The notes beneath the pieces are model-generated. The model was given only the letters and a program-made list of their open reading frames with translations, made no database searches and was not told where the DNA came from. From positions 4,785,393 to 4,849,392 of the forward strand of contig CM036775.1 in NCBI GenBank assembly GCA_020796225.1: a DNA stretch of 64,000 bases. The letters run 5' to 3'. Made by a program: the position numbers and the translations under genes. This DNA comes from Arion vulgaris. Lineage: Eukaryota > Mollusca > Gastropoda > Stylommatophora > Arionidae. Below, in pieces: positions 1 through 13,000 of this stretch. Numbering within the stretch: the stretch's first letter is position 1; each line of letters starts with the position of its first letter.

Positions 1-1420
1 CGTACCTTAATGAACGATATTTGGCAGAATGAGACCCTCCAAAAGATTGGAAAGACGGAGTGATATTCAAGCTCCCAAAAAGGCGATTTGTCAAATTGCA
101 ACAACTGGGGCGGAATAACTCTGCTATCAACACCTGGCAAGCTATTCTGCAGTATTTTGATGGAGAGACTGATAAAAGCCGTCGATGAAGGCTAAGAGAA
201 GTACAAGCTGGCTTTCGTCCACATCGTTCTTGTACCGATCATATCTTCACGCTGAGATCCATTATAGAAGAATCAATTGAATTCCAGTCACCACTAGTGA
301 TCAATTTTATAGACTTTCAGAAAGCGTTTGATAGTCTTCATCGGTCTACTCTCTGGGAGATTCTTAAGACCTACGGCTTCCAGGAAAAATACATCAATAT
401 TATAAAAGCCTTCTATTCTGAAGCATCCTGCTGTGTAAGAACAGATGCAGGAAACTCAGACTGGTTCACAGTAAATTCGGCTGTGAAGCAGGGCTGCGTG
501 ATGTCACCTATCCTTTTTGGGGTAGCTATAGACTGGATCATGCGCAAATGCACCCAAGATGATCAACTAGGCATCAAATGGCTTAATAACAGCAGACTAT
601 TTGATCTTGACTTTGCCGATGACGTGGTCATATTGAATTCAACCACACAAGCAACCCACAAACTAACGAGCAATCTTTGCACACTTGCAGAACAGGTTGG
701 TCTCCAGATGAATTCTGCCAAGACCAAAATTATGGACCTCACAAACTCGACAGACAACATCGTAATAAATGGCCAAACACTGGAGAAAGTTGAACATTTT
801 ACATATTTGGGTAGTAAAGTGTCAAACAACGGAGACACGATGAAAGAAATAAACTCTCGTATTGCTATAGCAGCTAGTGCCTTCACTAAATTAACGAATA
901 TCTGGCAATCTCAAAACCTTAGTATATGCACAAAAGTTAAATTATTTAGGTCATGTGTGATTCCTGTACTGACCTACGGTTGTGAAAGTTGGAAATCAAC
1001 AAAGAAAATTGATAAGAAACTGGACAGCTTTGAGAATAAATGTCTCCAAAATTATTAAAAGTAAAATGGAGTGATTTCGTTTCTAACAACACAGTGAGAG
1101 ATAGAACACACCAACAACCGTATCAAATATTATAAGGAAACAAAGGTGGAAATATTTAGGTCATGTTCTTAGATCAGACGAAAAGAGACTAAATCGACAA
1201 GTCCTTATGTGGTCACCAGTTGGGAAAAGAAAACATGGAAGACCAAAGACCACTCTTCAAGAACAATCCAACAAGAAAGTAAACTATTGGGATGTAAAAC
1301 CATACAAGATCTCCAACTGCTAGCAAAGAACCGTATCACATGGAGATCTAAAACCTCTGCCCTATGTGCCGCCTTTGCACGAAAGGAACAAACTAACTAA
1401 CTAACTACTTGACAACAAAT
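1..1420 (+). pseudogene. LINE reverse transcriptase fragment with AACT tail
   Basis: The longest open part (297-1058, 253 codons) carries reverse-transcriptase motifs: FIDFQKAFDSLHR, AVKQGCVMSPILF, DLDFADDVVIL (catalytic FADD box), MNSAKTKIM and FTYLGSKVS. Upstream (1-296) the frame is broken but GITLLSTPGK-like and VQAGFRPHRS-like segments are readable. Past 1058 a frameshift separates the C-terminal RWKYLGHVLRSDEKRL..GRPKTT region. The copy ends in an (AACT)n tail near 1390-1405. Broken frames mean a dead copy. The same family recurs at 28610-29060, 37670-38160 and 58525-58820. Confidence 0.9.
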
Positions 1421-1424
1421 CTGA

Positions 1425-1800
1425 GTCTTCTTCTTTACCTTTCAACTCTCAACGAAACACAAGTCTTCAACAAATTTCTTCCAGCTCTTCCTCTCTCCTG
1501 CCATCCCTTCCAATTCTTATAGCTGTAGTTTCCATGTTTGTTGAAGATGTTGGCTTAATTTTTCTACGGGGTGAGGTAGCCAGCTCCACACCCTACCCTC
1601 CTTAGTCGCCTCTTACGACATGCCTGGCAGGTAGACATTGCTGCATATTCTTTCCTCCCCTTACGGGCCCTGGCAGCACATGGGCTGACTCCTACCTTAG
1701 TCTCCTTTTACAACATGCCTTGTAAATCACAGTGTTACTATTCTTTGCTCCCCATGTGAGCCCTGACATCACACGGGCCATGCTACTACTTGACAGCAAA
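1425..1800 (-). repeat. Repeat relics related to SINE families D/E
   Basis: Contains the reverse of the 'GTCGTAAGAGGCGACTAAGG' block seen in many SINE copies here (about 1560-1700 and again 1690-1780). A pyrimidine-rich segment (1430-1510) reappears at 57480-57560. Confidence 0.55.
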
Positions 1801-1813
1801 TCTGAGTACTTAC

Positions 1814-1963
1814 CAGAAATGCTTTAGCTCCATCAATCAGCAGCTCAGCTGTTGGTAGCTGTTTTGTTCCAAGTTTATTTTTCAGCTTCAACATTTGAAT
1901 ATTGTTCATGGTTCCATTCTCATCTCTTACTTCCAGGAAGAACAGAGACAAGCCACGGGTTCC
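1814..1963 (-). CDS. Acyl-CoA dehydrogenase exon 8 (last exon in window)
   Basis: 150 nt, phase 0 at both ends, encoding GTRGLSLFFLEVRDENG, then LKLKNKLGTKQLPTAELLID and GAKAFL. The LGT-x-QLPTAEL motif is characteristic. Acceptor CTCCTACAG, donor GTAAGTACT. The next exon (expected to begin near the 'RIHNA' segment) was not found between 1 and 1813, so the gene probably continues beyond the left edge. Confidence 0.94.
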
Positions 1964-4900
1964 CTGTAGGAGTAAAATAAAGTTACATAAACCGTTTTTA
2001 TAACCATGTGGTATATAGGGTAATACAGTGTTAGGTCCTCATTTTTCATTGAACATCGGCACACGATGAGTGATGTGGTCAACATCACACTGACCACCTT
2101 TACTTCCCAGTGCTTTTTCTGGTACCCAGTTTAGGCTGGGTCGACATGAGTTGTTATGATCAGAAAAATTCCATGCCCACTGTGGGAATTGAACCCGGAC
2201 CACTAGCCTGAGAAGCAAGTTCACTAATTACTACTCTATTGTGGCTCTCTGGGTTCCCTGTAACAAATGATTTAACTTCTCATTTCCAGATCACCCACTT
2301 TATAGGTCTGGAACACCCCCACAACACATGTTAGAGTTGGTTGGCCAAATCAAATTGTCTACAAACGTGATGTTAAACACAACCCATTTGGTTTAGCAAG
2401 ATGGAGAACACATGTTGTACACGTCTGGGACACATATACTCCGCCCCTCCAAACCCACACATTAAGTTAGTTGCCAATGTACCTTGAGCCCATATCGCAC
2501 TTTACAACTCGTGTTGTTTATCTGAGCCTAGAGCGATTGACATTTCCAGTTATCACCTACAGTAAGCAGACATCCAATTCTGTCGTTATTTACTGGTGCT
2601 TCTGGTCTACATCAGTCACTGACATGCCTTGTAGGTTGCAGTGGTACTATTCTTTGCTTCCCTTGTGGACCCTGGCACCACATGGACGCGCCAAATACAA
2701 GTCTTGTACAAATATTATGTTAAACACAGTCCATGTGTTACTATTTGGTTTAGCAAGATGGAGAACACATGTTTGTTAACAATTTAAGGGTGTGGTGGAA
2801 AAAGAGCCTATCCCATGGGGGTTTCTGTGGCTAAGAGGTTAAGCCCTTGCTTTGTGCTCAGAAAGTCGTGGATTCGAATCTGAACCGTGTCGTTCTGTTC
2901 AGAAGTACATTTTTCCAGAGACCACTAGGATTGTTGCTGGAGCTACAGAATTCGTGCTTTGTGGAATACTCTCTGCAGATTGTGTCCCATTTCTGCGGAG
3001 AGGGACCAAGCCATATGGGGTTAATCTTGGTGCAATGAAGACAATCCTTCGACTTTAGAGCATATACCGATATTCTGATAAAAATACATTCAAAGTGTTT
3101 TGGTTCGAAAAAATTGTTAAGTGACTTCATGATGAACAAAAAACAGACTGACAATTTTGGAAATTGCAACACTAAAAGGATAACAACAGAGCTAGCTGTT
3201 GAACCTGTGCTTAACAATTCCAAAGACGAATTAGACTTGGACTGTGATTATTCTGATAAGGATATTGAAAATGAATCAGATGACCATTTGGAGCGACCTC
3301 ACCCAGTCAAGACAAAGTAGCTAATGCTCTTTGACGTGGATCCAAGCCCAAATATACGGCACTAAAAGATAATTGAAGAGTGTTTATCATACGATGCGTA
3401 CTGAACAACCTCCCCAAAGGCAGGAAATCCGATAGAAAGTCACACTTCACTAATTAACTCTGTCCGAAAAAGAGTTACAAAGACAACAGGTTTCCTGCAA
3501 CGATCACACTTGAAGGATCTAAGCTTCAAGTATCTCTGAAGTCGACGAGGCTGTCCGCATGGTTGAGGGACACCTGTAAAAGGATAATTTAGGCCTCACG
3601 CAAAAATCAGTCAGAAGCACAATACTAGGCGTCAGTGCCGGATTAGGCTAGCGCGGGGCCCGTAGCAAATTTTAGCGCGGGGGCCTAGGTTTTGTATGAT
3701 AATAAAATAAAACACAACTTTTACAAACAAACTTGTCTCGATTTAATGTGAGCAAATTTAGAGATAGCACTAGACAAATCAATTTCTTTAAGTAAATTAC
3801 TTTCAATGTTCATTAAGGTGAGGTTATTTAGACGATCTTGTCCCATCATGTTTCTTAACTCACTTTTTATACACTTTAATGTTGAAAAAGAATGTTCTCC
3901 GCTGCAGTTAGTAATCATTAAAGACAAATAAATTCGTAAGACTATTTCTACATTTTGGAAACACGACTCTAATGAATTTTCCATTATAAGTTTATAAAAT
4001 TGCAGTTCAAGAGCCTCATACTTTTCGTTGCTAATAGCAGCAGCTATATTAGTTTTAAGAAGTTCAGTGAACTGCATAAGTTCGTCGCCTAGGCTGTCTT
4101 CCAAATCCTCTTGGTAAGAGCTGACAATATTTGGAGTTCTTTTCAAGATCTCTTCTGCTGTAATAGATTTTAACTGCCGGAGTATTCCAAATACACCAGT
4201 CACTCTATGGTACAGCCTAAATCAATAACTTTGCAAATAAAACAGAACAGTTGTCCTTTAGTTTCTGTATAACACAACCAATCTCTCCCGTGAGTTTTGT
4301 TTGTTGGTGTATGTGTGTATGTGAAAACGACTTTCGACAAAATCGTGGATTGTTTTCTTTATCGTATGTTTTTTGTGGTTTTTTTAAGACATGAAATCAC
4401 TGTTCATATGTTGCACTTCGCTACTTTCTTTCACAATCCAATAATCTCGATTGAAGTTGTTTGGCCATTCACCAATATCGGTGGAGTACATTTTACTTTC
4501 GTTGTGTTTTTGGCTTGTAGATGATGTTGCTACATTGGAAGCATGTGCTGTGCTTTCTACCTCTCTTTGGCTGGAAGATGATATGGCTAAATTGGGAGAA
4601 CTTGCTGTACATTCGACTTCAGTTTGTCTTGTGGAAAATGTGGCTAAATCGTGAAGAGTTGCTGATCTTAATGATAATATTGGTAATGATGATTCTTCTA
4701 TAGCACTGCCTTCATCTACTACACAGTGGGACACGTTTTCTGTATTTTCTGCTTCGATTTCGTTGGATTCAGCACCATCACACACGACATTTAAAAATTC
4801 AGACAGCTTGCGTGTTTTTGATATAACATCTGGCTATTTTTTCCATTTTCATCTGTCACATAGGCGCGGGCCCCCTAGAAGCGCGGGCCCGTAGCATTTG

Positions 4901-7900
4901 CTACTTCTGCTACTAGGCTAATCCGGCGCTGCTAGGCGTCATGACTTTCACCTGAATTAACAGAGGGCGTTTGAGAGAAGAAGAAGAAAAAGATGACCAT
5001 TTAGATGAAACAGAAAAGTTTGAATCGATTGAAGAGCACGCTAGGTTTGATCAATCTGGAAAGCACTTCCCAGATTCCATTTTAGAGCTTGTGAATGGAA
5101 GCAGTCATATTAGGGTGAAATCACACAGTATATCCAGATGGCTCCATGAGGGAGCGAACCTTGTATCTTTGGCACAAGAGAAGAGCATCTAACCTCTATG
5201 CCACAGACACCCCAGATATTTTTCCAGAGATCTCTGATCTCAGTGTAGGTGAGATCAAGTTCCTAGTCCTATTAGAGATGGATGATAAAACGTAGGTTCC
5301 ATGTTCAATTTAAACACGTAAAAGAACCCTTGGCAGTTCAAAATCTAAAAGAGCAGGTTGGAAAGCTGCTGCCCAGACAAAATTTAGCCACGATTAAAAA
5401 TTAAATTCCTACAAAAATATCTTCAAAATTACATCAGGGACCCTCGGCATTTCAAGGGATTTCGTGCACTGTAACTGAGATCTTCCTGTGTAAGAAAGAG
5501 ATCGGAGCACACAAGGTTACTCAGCAAAGTGCAATGATGATGGTCCTATCAATCAATCAATACCACAACCTGCCATTTTGAATCTTCCGATGCATCAACT
5601 AAGAGTCAGTTACAACAACAGCTCTAGTAAACGGTGCTAACTTATACTGAGGACATATGAGGAAACCAATAGCAGATGAAAAAGAGATAGCTAAAGAGAT
5701 TAACAAGTGTATTCAGCAGAGATTTTTATATAGTTTGATATTACCTCTACCACTGCACCATCAGTACCAACAACCCGAGCCAGTGTCAAAGCAATGTCAG
5801 CATCAGTAGCTGATGAGAACCACTTGTAACCATATAACCGGTAGGAACCATCAGGCTGTTCCACTGCAACAGTTTCTGTCCCTCTGGCTGAAAATAGAAT
5901 TAACCATTAAATTAGTTTTGATTAGTTTTAGCGACTTTGTGTTGCTGGGGTTCTTAATAGGAGCAAAGAATAGTAATACTGTGGCCTACAAGGCATGTTG
6001 GAAGAGTCAACTGTGGTAGGTGCTATGAAAGCTACCTAATAAATACAACACGTAACAAAATCGGAAGTTCTGGCCTACTTGTAGATGCATAATTGGCACA
6101 ATGTATAATCACTCTCAGATCACATACCGCCCGAGTGGTTACCGGCCCAAATTTGGGGTGTAAAAATAGAACAACTGTTACCTGCCACGCATGTGGTAGA
6201 GGCGACTAAGAAGGTTTGATGAAATCGGATGCATGTGTCCGCTAGAATGCTAACCCGAAACAAATGCTTGCAGAAAACGGATGCACCAGCCCATAAGGCG
6301 CATAACATGGTGCAAGGACTCCTCACAATGAGGAATGGGATAACGGATTCTACGGCCGCCAATCTGCCTATGAGATTTCGCTACGCAGTAAGAATATCAG
6401 ACCCACTATCACGAGGGTGGCCAAAACTTACTGCTGGAAGAGGTCGGCACAAACGGGAAGCAGAAATCATAGGAATTATATCCTACAGAACTGCCCTCAG
6501 TGTGCAGACTTAGAAGAAAGAGGTCGCCCACTTACACTAGCGTCCAAGACAAACTGTATGGCGTGGCTGATAATCTGAGGCAGATGGCTGCCTTTATTAG
6601 AGAATCCGAAATCCCAATCTAGTGAGTATGCAGAAGACAAACTGTATGGCGTGGCTGATAATCTGAGGCAGATGGCTGCCTTTATTAGAGAATCCGAAAT
6701 CCCAATCTAGTGAGTATGCAGAAGACAAACTGTATGGCGTGGCTGATAATCTGAGGCAGATGGCTGCCTTTATTAGAGAATCCGAAATCCCAATCTAGTG
6801 AGAACGCAGAAGACAAACTGTATGGCGTGGCTGATAATCTGAGGCAGATGGCTGCCTTTATTAGAGAATCAAATCCCAATCTAGTGAGAACGCAGAAGAC
6901 AAACTGTATGGCGTGGGTGATAATCTGAGGCAGATGGCTGCCTTTATTAGAGAATCCCAAATCCCAATCTAGTGAGAATGCAGAAGAAGAAGAAGAAGCA
7001 CATACAAATCACAAGTGATTTAACAAGTGGACGATATGGTCAGTTCAAAGAAGAAGAAAAAGAAGAAGAGTGGATAGATTCAATATCAATTTTAGCGCCT
7101 TCATCCAACAGACAGTCACTGAGAAATCAAAGGATGCTCCTCCCTTCCCTATCCATCCTTAACTCCGACAAATTATGCGGTTGATGTAAGTCTGTACGAT
7201 TTCTCATTGCCACAAACACCTGCATGCCCAGGATAGTAGATCAAGGTAGGTCTATTGAAGACTGAAACCAGTACAAATTTGTATCCTATTGGACAATACT
7301 CCTACAAATTATTTTTGTGGAGAGGTTAGAGCTAACAGTCCAAATCTATAAAGATGAATTTGTTACAGAAACTGAAGTGTTCCATTAGAACATGGGTTTC
7401 AAAGTGGGGTACCTCTCCTCCTCCTTCCCTCCCCAGTAGGCGCTGAAGCCTTCCAGGAAGCGATAGTGGGTTCAAGCATTTGAGGAGTTTTTTCGTGATT
7501 TTGCGATTAAATAATCATTAAAAATTTGAATTCTGCATTTCTATTTATCTTATGCCTATCTTACACGATCCATTGTTTCATTAACTGTCTATTTCATATA
7601 TATAATCATTTGCAAATTGACCATATATGACAGAAATATATAACAATTTTCTGTCAAAGTGAAAATAGAGCCTGTATATATATATGGGGAGGAGGGCATT
7701 GGCAAACTGTTATAATGGGGAGGGTGTTACAAAGTTTATTTTGTGCAAAGTGGGTGGTGGGCTGAAAAAGTTTGGGAATTTATGTATTAGAGGTACTCTT
7801 TTTCATACCTTGAGGCATATTGAGCAATACAGTGTTAGGTCCATATTTTTCATTAAAAGTCGGCAGACGATTCGGGTTCCCGATATGGCTCTGTCAATGT

Positions 7901-9968
7901 CTGCAGAAATTACACACCACCTGCAGAGAGTGTTGCACAAAGCACAAACTCCGTAGCTCCAGCAACAATCCATGAAAAATTGCACATGTGGCTTCGATCC
8001 AGATTCGAACCTAGAATCTTCAGAACAACAGGCAAATGTCTTAACCACTTCACTATTGAGACCCCCTTCTCCTGCTGGTGCCGGGCCTGCAAGGGAAGCA
8101 AAGAATAGGAACCACTGCAACCTACAAGGCACGTCGTAAGAAGCGACTGAGGTAGGGACCTAGGGAAGCTACCCTAGTAAATAAAAAGTGTCTCGGAAAT
8201 CGGATGTGCTGGCCTACTTGTATGCGCATAACTGGCACAACGTAAAATCAGTCTTAGGCTCAGATCGCATACAGATCATAAAGAGTGGTTTAACAAGTGG
8301 TCGATATGGAGTGTTCGAACAAGAGACTCCCCTTTTAATATCAATATTTAACACAAAACAGTCTCACCAACGTCTGATCCTCCTTGTTTCTCAGTCATCC
8401 ACTGGCCTGATGTCCAAAAAACTTTAGGGTCACGACTTGTGAGGCGACTGAAGACTCTCTCATACAAAGACGGAAATTTGTTCTGAAGAAGCTGGAAATG
8501 TTGAAGTTGTTTAAATACAATGCTTACAGATTAGTCAAAATTAACACACTACCTAACAAAATAAAACAATTTAAAAGTAAAAACAATTTCCTGTAGCCTT
8601 TTCAGACCTTAGGGTAAGAAGTATTTCTCCCACATTATGTTACCAGTGCCAAACCTGGACGCTGACAACAAACGATAGAAGAAAACTAGTCACAACAGAG
8701 ATGAAGTGTCTATGCAGAATGCTGGGTGTAACAAGAAGAGACCGGTTGAGAAATGAAGACATCAGGAAAAGAGTGGGTACAACATCAGTACTAGACTTCA
8801 TCAAGAAACAACAAATTAAATGGTTTGGCCACGTAAGCAGATTTCCACCAGACAGTGCACCCCAAAGAGCAATGCTGCTCCGATACAATGGGTACAAAGC
8901 AAAAGCCGACGCAAAAGATGGACCTCAGAGATAACAGAGGCGACGAAAGAGACTATCTACGAAGCGCATACTAGGGCCCGTTTAGAAATCTCTTCCTGAC
9001 CTGACGCTGTGAGGCATACAGGATTCGAGAAAGAAGAAGAAGAAGAAGAAGGGTAAGAAGTGCCTGTCACTTCACATTTTTGGACCCTAGTGTGCAAAAG
9101 GTAGGAGGGTGAAATCATTTCCTCATGTGTGGAATGTTGTGTGTTGGATTGAACCACAATCCTCTTTAGTCCTAGTCGATAGACAAACGCTTACGCATTA
9201 TGCTAATCCATCCCACAACAACTCTTCTTCTTCTCTTCCACCATTTACCCTTTATAGAAGTGTTGGGAAGGGGGATCCCATCACATTATGGAATTTGATC
9301 CCGGGAACACACACCTACAAAGTGAATGCACTAACCACTACAGTATCCCAGCTCTCAATTAATTATGCTAGTAGCTGTAATAATATGGATTAAGTAAAGT
9401 GACTTTTTCATACGTTGAGATATATTGGGGAATACGGTATTAGGCCCGTATTATCCATTGACTGCCAACACACGATGGATGATGTGGTCACCATCACGTC
9501 GACCACCTTTACTTCCCAGTGCTTTACCTGGTACCCAATTGAGGCTGGATCGAACTGAAAGTCATTACTGTTAGAAAAATGCCCCTCCCATTGTGGAATT
9601 GAACCCCGACCCTGTGACTAAGAAACAAGTTCACTAACCACTATGCTATTACAGCTCTCAATATGTATAATAGTTAGTAATAATAGTTGTGATAAAATAT
9701 AATCAAATATAAAATGAAAAATGAAAATCGTGGCATATCCCAAAGGACGTAGCCATCAACCACAATAAACAAGTCGTTGATTTTCTAGGCACCACTTATA
9801 CGTTCAGTAGTTGCCATTGCTTTCTGAACGGGTGCCATCGTCCATTTGTTAAAATCAACGGAAACAATTTGCAAGCAAACTGTGCGTGATTCGAACTCAG
9901 AACGTCGGGTTAATAGACAGAGTCACTAACCCCTAGCACAGCCCATACAAATATAAAATAGGTTAGCC

Positions 9969-10003
<35 letters not shown>

Positions 10004-13000
10004 GTCCTCGCATGAGCATGATGACACCAGCCTCAGACGTGTGCTACTGCACATCTTTTGTGTGTGCGAAGGTGACTGTAGAGTCTAATCCTAGAACACA
10101 ATCCCTACCACAGGTGGGGCATATATGATCAAGGTTAGACATGTGGGTGTTGTGTGTTCTGTCTTTTCACACAGCTCGTTTTCTCTGTGTCTCAGCGGCC
10201 CGACGATTCTCAGCTATGCGAGTTCCTCTTGTGTTGTTACAGCGCCACTTTTGGCGATCTTGAGCCAGTGATTTCCAGCACATGGTGTCTATATCAGAGC
10301 ATTTCAGTGACACTTTAAGAGCGTCTTTAAAGCGTTTTTCTGTCCACCAGCTAAAGCGTCTGCTCCTTCAAGCTCACCATACATCAACTATTTTGAGATG
10401 CGTTTATCAGGCATCCGAGCAACGTGACCAGCCCATCTCATTTGGGCCTTCTGCAACAGGGTGTTGATGTTTGGGATCTTTGCTCTTACGAGAACTTCAG
10501 TATCTGGAATTTTTTTATGCCAGTTTATTTTTAGCAGTCTGCGTAGACAGCTTGTGTGGAAATAGTTTAGCCTAGTATCTGTTTAACTTACCTCCAATGT
10601 TTTTGCTGCTCCATTTGTCATGGCAAGAGGACAACCATACAACCCACCAGAAGGTTCAAACAGATAAAATTTAGCAATTTGGTACAAACGGCTGTGAAAT
10701 ATCAAAGCAATATGATTAAGTAATACTGTTGAAATAAGTTTCACAGGCAGCTAAGCAACAGATGATCAACAGCATTTTATACCTACTTGTGTTACCAGAG
10801 CCAAACATGGACATTGAGCAAAGCGCAGTCACAAAAATAACTACATGTGAAATGCATTGCCTGCGAAAAGTAACCAACAACACAAGAAAAGACAGAATCA
10901 CCAACATCAGCATAAGAAAGAAAGTTGGCACAAACCCTGCTTGAATTACATAGATAAACAAAGAATGAAGTGGTTTGGCCACTTAATAAGAATGCATCCA
11001 AACTCCACAGTATACAGAGTCTTCTACAACAGAACATCGGGAAAGAAGGCAAGAGGAAGACCACGGAAAAGATGGTTAGATGGCGATAGATAGCAAAATC
11101 CTGTGATAACAATCACACAAACCACCAGAACAGCGCAAGACAAAAACAGAAAACCACGACACTGGGCAACAACCCGGTAGCAGTGTGACGACAAAAGAAG
11201 AAGAAAGAAGAATAAGTAAAGAAACATAGAAAAATCTCTGTGGAGGCCACAGCAGCGGTCCAGACAATGAGAAGCCTTATATGCAACAAGTCATTGTCAG
11301 TTGAGATCAGAATGAGAGTTATACAGTGCTACATAGAACCAATACTGACATACGGATGCGAGTCATGGACAATAAACAAACAGATCTAAAAATATCTGAG
11401 GGCCATAGAGGTGTGGTTTTACAGAAGAATGATGAGAATACATCATCATCATCATCAAGGTGCTATCCTTTATAGGACTTTGCTCTCTTTGCAGCACATC
11501 TGAAATTAACTCTGTCTCTTGCCAGTTCTACAAGAGAATACCATGGACTGCTAAAATGACGAATGTGGAGGTGTTGAATGAGGTCAAGACACAGAGAAAG
11601 CTAATCATCAATATAAGAACGAGGCAGTCATCATTTTTCGAACATGTAATGAAAAGAGGAGGTTTAGAACACATTGTGACAACCGGTAAAATCGAGGGAG
11701 ATGAGACAGAGGAAGACAGAGAGACACAATTTTTGATAGCTTGACTTCATGGGACAGAAGAGCGTCAACATCTGAGTTGATAGCAAATACCAGGGATAGA
11801 GATTTGTGGAGATCCATGATCACCTACGCCAGTCATTCAGATGAATACTGTTGAAGTGAACGTAATCACACACCAATCTTACTACTTCAATCAACTGTTT
11901 TGATACTTTTGCTGTCCTTTGCTACAATGTCATGTTATGATATCTGCATGTGTTTGCAAATTGTTGCTTTAATAATAAAAATAAATTCATTTAATGCTTA
12001 AGATATCGCCCAAGTGGTTACCAGGGGTCCAAATTTGGGTGTAAAGAATAGAACCACTGTTACCTGCCACGCATGTTGTAACTAAGGAGGTTGGCTGAAA
12101 TCGGGTGCATGTGTCCTAGCGCATGTAGTAAGCTATAGTGTTTAGGTGGCCTACTAAACCAGATGTGCACGTTAGCTACTGTCTGGGATAGTCAAAACAT
12201 AGTCTTAGGAGCTACTAAACCATGTTGCATATACATGTTCTGGGAAGATCAAACATATACAAGAGTGATTTAAATTTACCAAACCTGAAGAAAGAAGAAT
12301 ATACTAAGATATCACAACCCGAAAGAAAGTACTTACCTCCATTCACCAAACTTCCTCTCATATCCACAAGAGATGAGACCTTCTTCTGCAGCTATTCTCT
12401 TCATTTTAGACCAGGCAGATGATGTTATAAGCTTGTCAACTCTCTTTCCCCAAGACTATCTATCTGCTCCAGCTAGCATTCAGAGAATGATATCATTGAC
12501 ATAACATTAGTTATTGCTGAAATATGATTTTTCTTTATTCGTTTGCTGCTTCTTAATTCATGTATGGTCATGGAGCTCATTATGGCACCTCTGAGTGATT
12601 TTTTTTGAGTTTGCTTTCCTTATCACCAATGTCCCTCGCATTCTCTCTCTCAGTAATCAGCACCCAGACGATGTATCGATTTCCCATAAATTATATTCAT
12701 GTGGAAATCTGATTCATGCAGCCATACCATTGGTGTGTTTTACGTCACATCTTCAGCACCATTTGGGCTCAGGTGTCTATCCTTGACGATGTGTCTGGTT
12801 TCAGTCAGCGTTTACTCGGTTCACTCTCCATTCTATAGCCATCTAGTGTTTTTACGTGTGGTAGCTAGCCCACGACCAACCATCTTAGCCGCTTCTACGA
12901 CACATGCGCTGCAGGAAAACGTGGTTCTATTCTTTACACCCCATCTGGGCCCCGGTAAACCCGGCGCTGTCATTCAGACGAGGCTTATTCCAACTTTTGA

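Larger units (their letters stand above)
3633..4931 (-). mobile_element. hAT DNA transposon, internally deleted, with 8-bp target duplication
   Basis: Terminal inverted repeats CAGTGCCGGATTAG (left) and its near-complement at the right (CAGCGCCGGATTAG read inward), followed inward by GC-rich GCGCGGGGCCC stretches at both ends. The flanks carry a perfect 8-bp duplication CTAGGCGT (3625-3632 and 4932-4939), the hallmark of hAT insertion. The inside keeps an N-terminal piece and a C-terminal dimerisation piece of a minus-strand transposase but not the catalytic middle, so it is non-autonomous. It sits in the intron between dehydrogenase exons 7 and 8. Confidence 0.92.

Noticed and set aside
563..886. 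107-codon minus-strand frame
   Set aside because: Shadow of the reverse-transcriptase frame on the plus strand.
2858..3223. 121-codon minus-strand frame
   Set aside because: Lies across a SINE and unassigned DNA and has no motif.
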